Assembly: GCF_932526225.1 (NCBI RefSeq) | Contig: NC_064039.1 | Span: forward strand, 15,864,639-15,928,638 | Length of the DNA: 64,000 nucleotides | Direction: 5' to 3' | Source: Nematostella vectensis | Lineage: Eukaryota > Cnidaria > Anthozoa > Actiniaria > Edwardsiidae | In this document: positions 51,501 through 64,000 of the stretch, piece after piece | How positions within the stretch are numbered: the stretch's first letter is position 1 | Layout of the letters: every line of letters starts with the position of its first letter | Program-made: the position numbers and the translations under genes | Notes under the pieces: generated by a model | Told to the model about the DNA's origin: nothing | Databases searched by the model: none | What the model saw: only the letters and a program-made list of their open reading frames with translations

Positions 51501-54500
51501 ATTTATGTTATGAAGTCACCTTAAAGCAATCGCCGGGAGAATGGAGAATGAAGCGGGAAAATAAGCCCCGAAGTCATCGAAACTGTCATTGGTCTTAAGA
51601 GGTTATACCTCCTGAAGACGCGCCACTATTAGGGAAAGATCGGGAGGGTGCGAGTGCCAATATCGCTTGTTTCCGATAATTTGCTACCATGACTCAAAAT
51701 TAAAAATTCCCCACTCAAAGGACATAATACCTATAATTATGACATGAGAACGATTTATGTGTAATTCATATGCAGACCAAGGAGGTTTTCAGGGAGTTTT
51801 AATGCTTCAGGAGAAGAAACATTACTTACGCGTAGCCCGTTAGGAGAATGAGAATTGGATAATAGGATAAGAGAAACGAGGCAAACAGGAGAAAAAAGAA
51901 AAAAAATCAGGTGGTGGCACAAAGGCGGAGACAAAATTGATTTCTTTCCCGTTTTTTTAATTGTTGGAAATTTTGCAGTATACCAGGGTTGTTAAATTGT
52001 ACTTTTTTAGCGCCCGTGAATTTTCGTGGTCGCAATTAAATTTAGCTTTAAAAGAATTAGCATAAAAATTAAACAGAAAACAATATTTTTGTAACGGTCA
52101 AGTTTTAGTGTTATCGGGAAGAACGCAATAGTTTGGCGCTTTACAAAAAAAGGACAATTTTAAAGGTTTTAAGTCATCCAAAGTCTGTCTGTAAATTGCA
52201 TCTATTTTTATAAAGTTACCATGGCATTGTGTATGGGAATACCAACCCCTTACTTAACTCTACCGTTGTTGTACACTATTGCTCATCAACAACTGACCGC
52301 ACATCGAAATTTGGAAAGTAAAAGTACCAGGTCTATGTCATTTGCCATGGCTTTCTTAGAAATTTCCTCATTAGAGACAAACGAATCCTGCCTCTTTGTT
52401 GTGATTATGGTAACTTTAAATATCTATTTGATGTAGTGAAACAGAGACAAACGAATCCCGCCCTTTGTTGTGATTATGGTAACCTTAAATATCAATTTGA
52501 TGTAGTGAAACAGCTCCATCTCATCAAGACACGCGCGAACTTGGTGATCGTGTAGTTGAATCTGCTATCGTTGCCAAATTGAACGGGAAAAAACGACTTT
52601 TTAAAAGGCGCTAGTACTATCAACATTTGGTTACTAACAGCAATTAGTAATTTTTCAAAGAAGGTGGATTACTTCACTATCTTTCTTTTCTGGAATGTAC
52701 ACATATCTTTTCAAACTTCACTGTAACATCCACTTGCGATTTCTTGAAATGTTTGTAACAGGCCACCCATTATTCACTATCTTAAAACGAATTCTGCTGA
52801 AACCCATTGACAATTACCGTTAGCGCTAACTTGAACTTGAAATTTCATCTAAATTTAACAAGTATCCGCTAGCATTCAAAAGAAATACTCACAGTGTTTC
52901 CCTGATAAAGTAGTGGCCAGAGAAAAAAAATACGGCCACTGTCACGACGCGAGGATAAGGTAGTAAGACCGGTCAGCTGATATCGTACAAAGAGACGAAT
53001 CTGCTCAAATCATCTCTTGCGCCTTTATCAACTGAACCGAGGATCGAGATTTCGCTCCCCAGTGGAAATACGTTGAGGTCACGTTTTATGCATAATAAAG
53101 GTTTATTTCGCGACACCCTAAGGGTTAATTTTCCCTTTCATGCAATACGAAAAATAAACCTTGGCTGGAGGAAAGTGATTCTTATTTACTTGGAGAGGAC
53201 AGAGGATATTGTGTCCTGTTTGTATAGGTATTGTGTATATTCATTCTCCATAACTCAGTTCCCTTCTAGTGATATCTGTCTTCGTGTAATTATTCATGTC
53301 TTTGCTACATTCACGCTGTTTCAGATATTTCGCTTCCTCGTTCGGCCTCTCTTTTGATACTTGATAATGGCGCAATCAGTATTTTAACGGAATCCAAACA
53401 GCCACGGGCGTTTTGAATCGACTGTGTTTGCTAAATTCATATATTTGCGCCTGTCTCTGCGATGTGTCTACAGATTGTGGGATTGCCGGCCAAAAGCTGA
53501 ATTGATTCGATTACTTCGTCAGGTTGTCAGTGTCCATATTCACATTAAAAAATACATTTAAAAATCGCTCCCTTTGAAAAAATTAAACTACCCTTCTAAC
53601 TTAATTAAGCCCACAATTCTAGATTAGTTTATCTATTGCGAGCGAAATCCGTACGAAATCATCTTGTTCTTTTGTTATACTTGTCCATTCATGCAAAGAC
53701 GGTATGGCGACACACAAGATAACAGAGTGTGTTAGACTGTAGTACGCGAGCTAAGCAACCCAAATTCATTTCACATGAAAACAGAATGATCGACTTGGCT
53801 AAAGCTTTCTATATGCTTGGACCAACTACTGCGCTTGTTATTTCTTTAAAGGCATATTAATTCGTTTTTTCGTTTTTTGTCGCCGCCGTGTGTGCTGTTT
53901 TCGGTGATTACATTCCCAACGCCCCGCAACAAACATAAAGGTAAATAAAATCGCGGGAACGTTTTCGGATCTTTTCTACTCACGTTTACTCGCTTTACGT
54001 TGAATGTTAAGCAACACCTTTCTATTTATTTAGAAAAGCAGTTTAGTTTCTATCACATTTTTCAAAATCATAGGTTATTAAAAAGAGAAAAATTAAAAAT
54101 TACATTGTAATAGCTTTTCAGAGTTTTCATAGTTGAAAAATAATAAATTCAACTAGTTTTCAAGATCGGAAATAGAAGGTCGAGATGCTAATGCATGGGA
54201 AAACTGGGAGGTCTCGTATTTTTTTCACAAATAGTTTTCTAAAACCTTCCAGCCGGAGTATGATAAGAATTGAAATACAATTTATCAAATGAAGCAGCCT
54301 GCGAAGCTAGGATGCGGAGTCACATGACATAGTCTCGCACACTACGCTTATTTAGACTTTGCTAGATGGCCGTAGCGGTATTTTCGACGCTGACCTCTCA
54401 CAGTTCGACGCGCGCTACCGTGGCCACATTGACATTTTGTGAAGCAAGTCAATGAGAATGCGAGAAACGAGCTAACTAATTGACATAAACTGGCCAAAAG

Positions 54501-56605
54501 CTTGGCTAGTTCAGCTTTAGTTTGTTTCAGTCGAACCGGTGAAACTCACATTGTAACTGCTGACTTTGTCATGCGAGTACGATAGCGCGCGCCGCACTGT
54601 ACAGGTGTACCCGCGCGTTCTTTTTCGCAGCCAAAGACAAAAAGCGCTGTAGACGAGTATGCTAGATTTTCCTTAATATGCTTTAACTAGCGAAACTTGA
54701 CCAGGAAGACTGGAATTCTATTTTGATATTTTTAATTGCATTTCTTTTTTGTTACTATGCTATTCGTTGCTTCTTAACGCCTTCGTCAGTAGGATATAAT
54801 TTTTTTTCTGGTATGACAAATTAAGGCTGTCGGATCTAGATGATCTACAAGGCAAACATTATTATCCGATGGCTTTTTTAATGCAAAATTAAGATTTAAA
54901 TCTAAAAAGAGGAAAAGAAGAGCATTTTATCGACGATGGCTTTTAGAGTCAAATGAAGATCCTGCAACTTGATCGCCCACGGCAGGTTTGTCGAGGTGTG
55001 TGCGAAAACAGACGAGCACGACACCTGGGCGAGTTCGCATATGGATTAAACGATATCATACAAACGAGCTTCAAATGAGCTTTAAAGTCAGGTTGAATAT
55101 GAAGAGATCACTCATAAGCAACACAAGCAACACCGTCTGGTATTTATGACCCCCAGTTGGGATTGCACACTCTAACGTGTACTTGCAAATCGCGATTTAA
55201 AAAGAGCAAGTTCTCCTTTACCGGTGATTAGACCATAGATTAACATCATTTCGCAACAAAGCGCAAATTTTAACCTTGCCCTACCAACAAAGCTATAGAT
55301 TTGGTTTAAACTGCAGAAATTTTATGTCTCTGGTTCAATTGAATCTAATCCTTTCTAAATTTAACATAATGACGGGTTTCATAACCATGTAGGGGTTTGT
55401 TACGGTGTTTTGGTTAATACTATTCCCGTAAACGGTTCCTTACCTCGTCTGCGACAACTTGAATGTCACAAAACCAGTATTCAGATGCGCACTCTCCTCC
55501 TGCTTGGCTCCATTACCCTAATTTCTCTCAAGCTTATGTCTTTTTTACTGCCCTTGCTCGCTTTGCGGTATATTGAAATAAATGAGATTCGGAAAATGAA
55601 CAAGTAGTATGATATATCGCACTCGCGAAAGTGTTTGAGCCGGAAGAAATCGAAAATAAATTGTCTCAATGCTCGAATCCGGTCCTCATCACGAGATAAA
55701 TAGTCAAAGGGGGATATTGGGATGCAGTTGATCATATAATTAAAAAGCGAAGAGCGATCTTTCGGTCCTTTCATCTAATGTTGGATGTTCATTAAGAGGT
55801 TCATTGAGAAAATGCGCGAATTTTCAAAAACATATCCTACCAATTCTAGAACATACGAGCACCTACGAGACTAGATAGCACTTGGGATTACTAGAATTGC
55901 CTGATGTGGAGGTAAAGCGTGATATACAAGTAAGAAAAAAAGTAATGCTCTCATACAGCACTAATATGGTGTTTAAAGCCCTTGAAAGTCTTCTCTCCAC
56001 TCTTCCCAGTATGCAGCAACAAAAGCCGCTTTTCCTCATTATGTCCTTTAATAGAATGTATGAAAATTACATCGCATTGTTATATCCTATCGGGCTGTAC
56101 ACTAACGCCAAGTTTAGACGCCGTTCTTTTTATGTGCCGCAAATGCATGCAAACGAAAGATGAAAAGAAATGGCGTCTTAACTATGCCTTAAAATTCTAT
56201 AATAAGAAAGACGCAAAGAGAAAGGGGATGCTTATAACTCTGTCGATGATCAGAGACCTTTTTATGGATTATAAAAGAGCGGGGACCATCATCCGATGAA
56301 AATAATATTATAAAAACGCGTCTTGATCGTTGTTAGCGTAGTAGCGCGTTCAGGGTAACGTATAGCCTCTTCCCCATGCTATTGTAATGACATCATAATT
56401 GAGCTGAGAAGCACTCGAGATTTCGGTGATTGGGCGAGACGGAGGCCTCGAACTTCGAGAAATTTAGTAAAAACAAGAAACCTTAGAAGGCATAAGATCC
56501 AACAGCACTAAAATTTCCATTGTTTTTGTTTGACTTTTTATAAATCTTTTTTGCACCATCTAAATACTCATTTTTAATTTAAGGTCACATAAATGACATA
56601 TGCAC
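48577..56605. other. Gene-free AT-rich DNA
   Basis: About 8 kb in which I recognise no coding exon, RNA gene or minisatellite, apart from a 70-bp tandem duplication at 52373-52511. Short open frames have no domains and no splice-consistent partners. It may hold distal regulatory DNA or introns of a gene outside the window, but nothing in the sequence shows this. Confidence 0.5.
52373..52511. repeat. 70-bp tandem duplication
   Basis: AGAGACAAACGAATCC... through GATGTAGTGAAAC occurs at 52373-52442 and again from 52443, with a few substitutions. Confidence 0.85.
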
Positions 56606-56983
56606 GTAAACTATGTGAGAATTCAGCGAGTAAAAATGTTGGTAATAACACACCAATGCTATTTTAAAACTACCTTTTACTTTCAACATAAAGTATGAGT
56701 TTGGCCATTTCCATCGTCTCACACAACATGGTTTGCTTACATGCTGTTCAATACTTAATTCTTACAGGAGGCAAGAAAAGAAACCTACATTGTCGTAAAC
56801 TATGTGAGAATTCAGCGAGTAAAAATGTTGGTAATAACACACCAATGCTATTTTAAAACTACCTTTTACTTTCAACATAAAGTATGAGTTTGGCCATTTC
56901 CATCGTCTTACACAACATGGTTTGCTTACATGCTGTTCAATACTTAATTCTTACAGGAGGCAAGAAAAGAAACCTACATTGTC
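56606..56983. repeat. Near-identical 189-bp tandem duplication
   Basis: 56606-56794 and 56795-56983 differ, as far as I can see, at one base (CGTCTCACAC versus CGTCTTACAC). Each copy contains GAATTCAGCGAGTAAAAATG and GGAGGCAAGAAAAGAAACC. The near identity implies a recent event. Confidence 0.93.
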
Positions 56984-59900
56984 AGCGTGGCTGCCCTTAT
57001 TGCAGTTCCGCCTGTTGCTAGGGCGTAACACTCAAGGATATACCACATCGATTTCTTAGATAATTCAGACGTCTGAAAAGTGCGATTACGTTTATGCGTT
57101 GAATGGCTAGATTAATACAGGCGAGATTTGCCTAAAGGAATGACAAGCTTCTTTTGCGGCAGGAAAGCCTGATTAAGCTTGGCTTAGAGGTTTCTTTATA
57201 TCCTTTAAACCTGTTTTGTTTTGCTCCATCGCCAGAATGGAGCTATTTGGAGCAAAAACCCATCCTATTGAATAAATATTGCTCGAAACTGTTTATTTTA
57301 TTCAAGAGAAATTGGAAATCACTACCGTAGATAAATAGAATCTAATATAAATAGTAAACGAATCACGCAGGAAATAGGTGCACGAATATGTGCACGATAG
57401 GTCAAACATTGATAAAAATCGACAAGTATTCCGTAAGTTTGAATTGGTGTTTGGCTTTCAGAAATGCTATTACAAATACAAAATACGAATATCATGGCGA
57501 TTTAACCACTTCTCAGTGTTTCTATTATGATAACCGTTTCTTATTTAACACCATTACTAATTGCCCAGCTGTAAACCAAACACACTCTCTCTCAGCTATT
57601 CAGTCATTTCCTTTCTTGCAAGAAAACCCTCGACATCACAGACGATTAAGATGATTTATCAGTTGCCTTTTGAGAATAATGTGTTTAAATCGCATATCAG
57701 GCAAATCTGTGTCTCTTGGCAGAAGCTGTTGAGAGGTCACGTTGAGAGTCCATTAGTCAAAAGGCAAAGGATTATAGGAAATACTTGTTTGCAAGAATTC
57801 TGGCGCCTCGGGCAATACAGCTCGTTGGATGTGTTCTAGTTTTGATAGCATGTAGTTTCCCATACGTCAAATTCTTACCAATCGAGGTTTCCTTTGGTGT
57901 AACCAAAGCACTTCACTTGTGCAGTATAATAGCGTGTATTAAAAAAACGTTAAGCTTGCTACTATTTGCCTTTATGCGCTTTGTTTTCATTTGTATTTGT
58001 AGTCCCGAAAATCCACGAATGACTTCCGGATAGTTTTCGAATGGGCTCCGAAAAGAGAGGAAAATCGAGCGTCTGTTGAACGTAATATACTACTGAAATA
58101 CAGGATGCCCATTCGCGAGACCTTTCGGGGAAACTTGGTGGAAAAGTTGTTGAGATTAAAATTTTGTTGAGCTAAATCATTTTACAAGGTAACACATGTT
58201 CATCAAATGAGTAGTGCAAGTTTAGAAACCATTTGTAGAAATTATATTTTTATTTTTTTAGTATTGTGGCTAATCAACACGAAACAACCTAACGTAAATA
58301 CTTTCCTTTGAAGCATAATAAGAAACGATTTCTATCACAAACTCTAAGCTAAACAATACAAATCTGAATGCGGTTTCTCATGGCGAGATTATTAACAAAA
58401 AAGTTTGCTTATTTTTAGTAGACTCCTTATCACGTTTATCACTGCTCATCGCTCGAGATACAGGAAGTGCCATAGAATATGATTTTTTGGAGACCTTGAT
58501 TATAACCAATCCTGTCATTGCCATGCCAATATATCTAAGTATCCTTCTACAATTATTTAATATTAGAGATGAATGTATGGAACCTTTTTATATTTCGAAC
58601 ACCCTCTCAGTAGAATAAATCCGATTTTCATCGCCCCTATAATAACCATTTTCCTTACACCCCTCGCTAAAAAGCTAGACTGATGCCATGTGACGGCCAG
58701 ATTTGCTCAAAGTAAAATAATAAAATCAAAGTTGTTAAATATCGAAACTTCCTTATAAACCCTTGTATACTTTGGTAAATGAAAAAATCAAATTATTTCT
58801 ATATCGATACTTTCTCAAAAATCGGTGCCGAACAATAAACATTGTTAATTCTTTTAACAGTTTCTCGTTAACTTTTTCTTGATGAGAATTTTTTAACCTT
58901 AAAACGTCTCAGAGCATCGGTATTAACACTCCATAAGTACTGACGGTGTAAATAATACTAAGCGCTAATACTAAAGCAAGAGTACAATTACATAACAGAC
59001 TTACCTAACGTCTATATCCTCTCTAGTTTTTTTGGAGGACTAGGAAGCAAGCCTTGTTTAAAGCAGCCAGATTTTGTTTACTATTAATGCTTCTAAACTG
59101 ATTCGGGCGCTGACAGGTCTGTGGGCCTACCAGTCATTTCAATATCTTGAGAATGTTTTCGATATCAGGCCGATGTCATTTTTATGGTAAAAGCTCTTTG
59201 CAATCGTCCCCGTTATCAGCAGATGCGAATAGCTGAGTTAAGTTAAAAACTAGACGCTTTGATGTCTAGATTTTAATTCAAAATTATTCATTTTGCTTAA
59301 TTCGACTTGCTATTCATGTTATCGATGGGCGTTCCAGGGCAAACGAGGAAGACAAATTAGCTAAATTAGCACCTGTGCCATATAGGAACCCAAAGCTGTT
59401 AGACTGAGTATTCGAAATACTGGCGATCGAATATATTCAATGCTTATAACACCCTTGTCAAAAGTAAGCTCCGTCTTTACTTGCGGTAATGGGATTACTG
59501 TCCATCAAATATTTACTTTAAAACTATAAGTATGTTCGACAAAATTAAACATTATGTTTTCTTCTGCGCTTTTATATCTATTTTATATTCTTTTTTCATA
59601 TTTTATGTTCAACCCTGTGCCTTAGTTATGAAAAGGTAGCAAGATAAGTTGATTATTCTTGGTCTAATTTCGTGGTTACCCTAGAATATTTAGGTAAAAG
59701 CCTAGTCGTAGCTAATTCCCAAAGTGTTAATTACTGGTAAACTTTGTTTATATACTTATGAATGTTTGCACATTGTTTTCCAGAGTTACTTGGTTTGGCT
59801 TTTACCGGTGTGTACCTAGACCATTGAGCAATTCCTTGTGCATCGCAAAATGTAGTTATGGCTTTTTATGGTTAGATTTGATCAAATTGATCACATCACA

Positions 59901-61570
59901 ATGAAATAAACATACGCCGAAAAAAAATGTAGGCAAGTCAATTTTGTTCATAATGATTACTTTTTCTAACAATAAAAAGATATTTATTGCATTACTTTTT
60001 TCTCGAATCCTCGTACACAGCTTTGTTACTCAGTTACCCTACTACTACTCTACTACTATGTTATGGGTCAAACCAGGTCACGCCTGGTTTAATGATGGGA
60101 TTGATGCACCAAAAACAACACGAAAAGCACGATGGTTAGGTTGTTCCCTTTAAGATGAAGCAAAAGCCCCTCCCCCCCCCCCCCCCCCCACCTCCCCATG
60201 CTTTCATCGACTTTCCACTCAGTGAAAGTAATTGAAGTTAAAACGTTGAAGTTTTGATTGACAGAAAAAAAATCCCACTGATGGCAGGAGGGTATAGTAT
60301 ACCCATTATAGCATGCCAATAAATAAATATTGTAGTCAAGTTAATGATAGCTGCTATAACTAAACAAGGCTCAACTATCCAGATAAAGCGGATTTTCCTT
60401 TTTAGATTTGGTTGCTTTCTGATTCCAAATATTCAGACATCCTAGAAGGCATTTAATGTTTTACCTTTATATTTTTACGGGGCTAGAAATATATTTCCCG
60501 CGCGCCTTGTTTCTGTGCTTTGAAACTACCACAAATGCGTCTGTTTTTTCACGACAACTATATAAGTACACTTAATCAAAATATCTCTTATGATATGATG
60601 CCTAGATTTGATACATACAGACTATCGTTTCGCAGACATTTATCCCTCTTAGAATAAGGGTCTTAGCCTTTTTACTAAATGTGATCTTTTACCCTATTGA
60701 GAATATCGTAAAAAGGTGACTGATCTACAGTTTTCATCGATTCGGACACGTTGGACCATGACTTGTCGTTGTATTTTGACTGACTGGTTCTTTTTTCTTA
60801 AAGGAATAAACTAAAGACACTTCCTTTAAACGTCAAACAAGGACGGAAACAAAGTTTTAAGGGTCTATAACGAGTTATTTGCAATACTAGTCGTTACCAG
60901 ACTTTTCTTGTTAATGCGGGAAGGAGTAAATGGCTGTTTTCGATACATTTTTACAATTTTTAGCGTTTTATAATTTTAAAAATGGGAACATACCTGTGTA
61001 TGAGTTACCTACAGTCCCAAAATCTATTCAAATTTAAGCAAGGCTGCAATAAGAAAAAAATACATTTAATTTTTCTAATTGTCATTACGTGATACTATCA
61101 AGTTTTGCCATCTTATCTTCTTAATTTGATTAGTTCCAATTAGTTTTAATTAGCGCATCGAGGTCCGTGCAATAACATTGTCTCCGAACTAATAGAAATC
61201 TGGTGCTGTAAAAGTGTCCGTACAGCCAGAAGAAAGTTACTTTTTTTTTTTACAAAAACGCAGACTATGCAAGCAATTCAAACACGTGATTTGCCAATAA
61301 TCTACGTCATAGCTAGCTACAGAAATTGACAAATCTAGCTCGCAATGTTTATTTCTCGAGCTAAAGTTTTAAAAAGTTTAAACGAAGTTTGAGAACTCGA
61401 GAAAGGGACTTCTTTACTGTGCCTAGTATAATTGTTTCTGGTCTGTTGCAGAGTCATTCATTAGTTACACTAAAACAGGCAAAGCAGGTTATCTGAATAA
61501 ACGAGGTTTTATTATTCCTGAATAATACTTTGAAACGGCGCTGAGGGAGGCTAAATAGTTCGCTAACATT

Positions 61571-61685
61571 AAAGGTTATACTCACAAAGTGTTACGTAAT
61601 ATATATTAAAGGGTTATACACACAAAGTGTTACGTAATATATATTAAAGGGTTATACAGACAAAGTGTTACGTAATACATATATT
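61571..61685. repeat. 39-bp tandem repeat, three copies
   Basis: Three copies of GGTTATACACACAAAGTGTT followed by ACGTAATATATATTAAAG, with one or two substitutions each. Confidence 0.88.
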
Positions 61686-63450
61686 TAAGAATGAATCCTA
61701 GCACTCTCGAGAAAAGTGCATTAATCTTTCACCTCATACTTGCGGTAAGACAGAAAGGTTTGGAAACACCAAAGGCCATGGGAACACGAGTCCTACGCGA
61801 GCTAATGTTTTCTGTAGTTGCTTGTTGCTCTCACTACTTTTCACAAGTACTTAATTTTTCATTCTTCAATTATGGGAAAATGTGTAGGGTCATTGTTCTA
61901 CGGCAAGAAAGATGTCAGCGTTAAATTGTTTAATCGGTTATAGTCTTATCCTAATACATCTAACTTTGAATTCAAAGCTTCACGCAAAGGCTAGGGTACA
62001 CGGATAATGTCATCGAGCTGGTTAAACTAAAACAAGTAGTATAGATCACTTTGTATTCCACTGATTTCCACTCTTTCCGCTATATTCTGGTATAATAACG
62101 GCTTTGATATACAGCTCTAATTACCTTCCTTGCAGCAAATGATCTTCACTTCACCTCAAGCCACGTCTGTTCACACTTCCTTTACGTTTCCAAAGAGGCC
62201 CTGTTGAGTTTGAGCCAGGCGTAAGCTAAGATTGTTCTTCTACCTGTAGATGTGATAAGAAATACTTGTTGTGGTGAGCCTGTAGGCATCTCGCCGTCTA
62301 CCTTTGTCTGCTACCCAATAATGAACATTCTAGTGCGACATGCATCAGCTAATAGAGGTCTACTCATAACCGCTAGGGTCATGGGCTTTGGAATACGACT
62401 ACAATATATAATTATTAAAGTAGATAAACCCAGATAAAATGAGTATCGTACGTGGTAAATGTGCGCACAAAATTTAACTAAAGGACTGTTTAGGGTTTTT
62501 TTTTTCAATTGGTCACATAGAGTAAGGAGACACCTAGAAAAGGCTTCCTCTCTATAACCGCTTGAAACAGGTGCTGACAACAAGATGCCAATGTTGTTGT
62601 TAATGTTTTTCACCGTTTCTTAATTTTGCGCGCTGATAACTCACTCGGAATTAAAATGGCGCCTTTCCCTAATAAGATGGCTAGTTAAAGATGATGTATA
62701 CTTGAGCACAATCACAAATGCTTTCTATGAAAAAAGAAAGACGGCAGCCGTGCTATACGGAGGACTTAAAAAATCGCGAAGGTTCTCTAAGTGTCTGAAG
62801 AGAATCATAAACCATCCGCTGACATACACTAGTGACGAACCGCAGGCCCGACCATGTTGAGAGCGCTTGGCTACACGACTAAAGGGTTCTGCCAAGTTCT
62901 TTTTATGGAACACGGTCACAATAGGTCATCTGTGTTATTCGAATGATCCAGATGTTTCTGCGTTTTCAAAGGGAGACCGTAAAATCACTGTTTCAGCGCT
63001 ATATGTGTGCTATGGACATAGTCCAGAGTTCACCCCTAAGAAAAACCCAACATGAAAAGAATAGAAGGAAAGAGCATAAATTTTTCTAAACCAAAATATA
63101 AATCTTCTTGGTAAAGGGAAGCCGGGTTCTAAAAATGTTTATTTGTTTTTACTAATTACCACTGCTTGGTCACATGCTATACTTCGATGTGTACGATACA
63201 GCTTCTCCAACAGAGGCTAATGCTATAAGAACCTTAACATAACAAGAGTGGCGCACAATAATATCTCCATTGAAAACTCAAAGCCTGATAAGCATTATTG
63301 TTTATGTTGTACCTTTTAAAGTCTACGTAAGTCTACCGTAAACACTTAAACATCCTTGAGGTTAATGAACATTTCTCACAGCTCGACAGGTATGTAAGTA
63401 CAAGGCCACACACGTCAATCACCTTATTTTTAGAAGGTGGAGCCTCCTTA

Positions 63451-63562
63451 AGGAATCCTCCTGTCCCTATTGCATTAGAATAGAAGCACTAACCAGACAC
63501 TCCTGAAGGAATCCTCCTGTCCCTATTGCATTAGAATAGAAGCAATAACCAGACACTCCTTT
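63451..63562. repeat. 56-bp tandem duplication
   Basis: AGGAATCCTCCTGTCCCTAT through CCAGACACTCCT occurs twice with a 56-bp period and one or two substitutions. Confidence 0.88.
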
Positions 63563-64000
63563 GCTATTGGTTTATTCAATTTTAGAGGACAAATTAATTG
63601 ATGCAATCTTGAAATAACGTTTCATACATTTACAAAATAAGGAATAAAATGTCACGATAGCTTGCCAAATCAGTCGGAGGGAATCGATGCTTTCTCGCAC
63701 TTGGTATTTGGTTGGGTGACAAAAAGCCGGCTGACAGAATCGTTTTTGCACGTAGCTATGTGATTAAAGTGACATGAGTGATCTCTCAGGTTATCAGGCC
63801 ACTTTAAGGGCATGGGGATTTCTCGCCACTGAATAGCGAAAGTAAACATCCAATTTTCATGAAAATAAACAAGTTACAAGGGCTTTCTAGCTATTGCTTT
63901 AAGCGTCATTTTTTTCCTTTTCGCGTGTTTTTATTTCCGCGTGTGCAGATCTAAGCGAAAGGTTCGACGAGTGAACTTAGACTACACTTTCTCTAATAAT

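Larger units (their letters stand above)
56984..63995. other. Gene-free AT-rich DNA to the right edge
   Basis: About 7 kb without a recognisable gene. It contains a C homopolymer at about 60172-60189, a 39-bp repeat in three copies near 61571-61685 and a 56-bp tandem duplication near 63451-63562. The base composition is uniform and AT-rich. Confidence 0.45.

Overview
This is eukaryotic animal DNA: genes are split by GT-AG introns, and the proteins are conserved animal families. Gene content and repeat style suggest an anthozoan cnidarian (sea-anemone-like), which is an inference. Left to right I find: the first coding exon of an insulin-degrading enzyme (IDE, minus strand); an 8-exon GINS4/SLD5 gene (plus); a single-exon glycogen-targeting PP1 regulatory subunit (PPP1R3-like, plus); a 4-exon FAM204A orthologue (minus); two tandem lysyl-oxidase-like genes (plus, called LOXL-a and LOXL-b here); and a single-coding-exon class A GPCR (minus). 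From about 47.8 kb to the end I recognise no gene.

The centre of the window (17.4-45.8 kb) is the LOXL pair. Both genes have the same 11 coding exons with the same phases. Each encodes a signal peptide, four six-cysteine SRCR domains, a lysyl oxidase catalytic domain with intact copper ligands and LTQ Lys/Tyr, and a C-terminal fibronectin type II (FN2) domain that vertebrate LOXL2-4 lack. The predicted proteins are 748 and 741 aa. In both genes a GTRAGA splice donor directly abuts the stop codon, which suggests a non-coding exon 12.

The most unusual signal is that many tandem arrays and local duplications in this locus carry one of the gene's own splice sites together with a few adjoining codons. 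Examples in LOXL-a are the exon 2 acceptor, the exon 4, 5 and 9 donors, and the stop/donor (28 copies). Examples in LOXL-b are the exon 2 and 6 acceptors, the exon 3, 6 and 9 donors, and the exon 10 acceptor (about 23 copies of 45 bp). The exon 6 donor array of LOXL-b spans about 4 kb. Wherever I read through or spliced to a neighbouring decoy site, an in-frame stop followed quickly. The locus therefore looks like a nest of splice-site-bearing minisatellites with poison decoys.

Other features are a 41-bp minisatellite in a FAM204A intron, several MITE-like inverted-repeat elements, a tRNA-derived SINE-like head, many microsatellites, and recent tandem duplications in the gene-free right third. 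All exon models were read by eye from reading frame, splice consensus and family knowledge. No alignment or transcript data were available.
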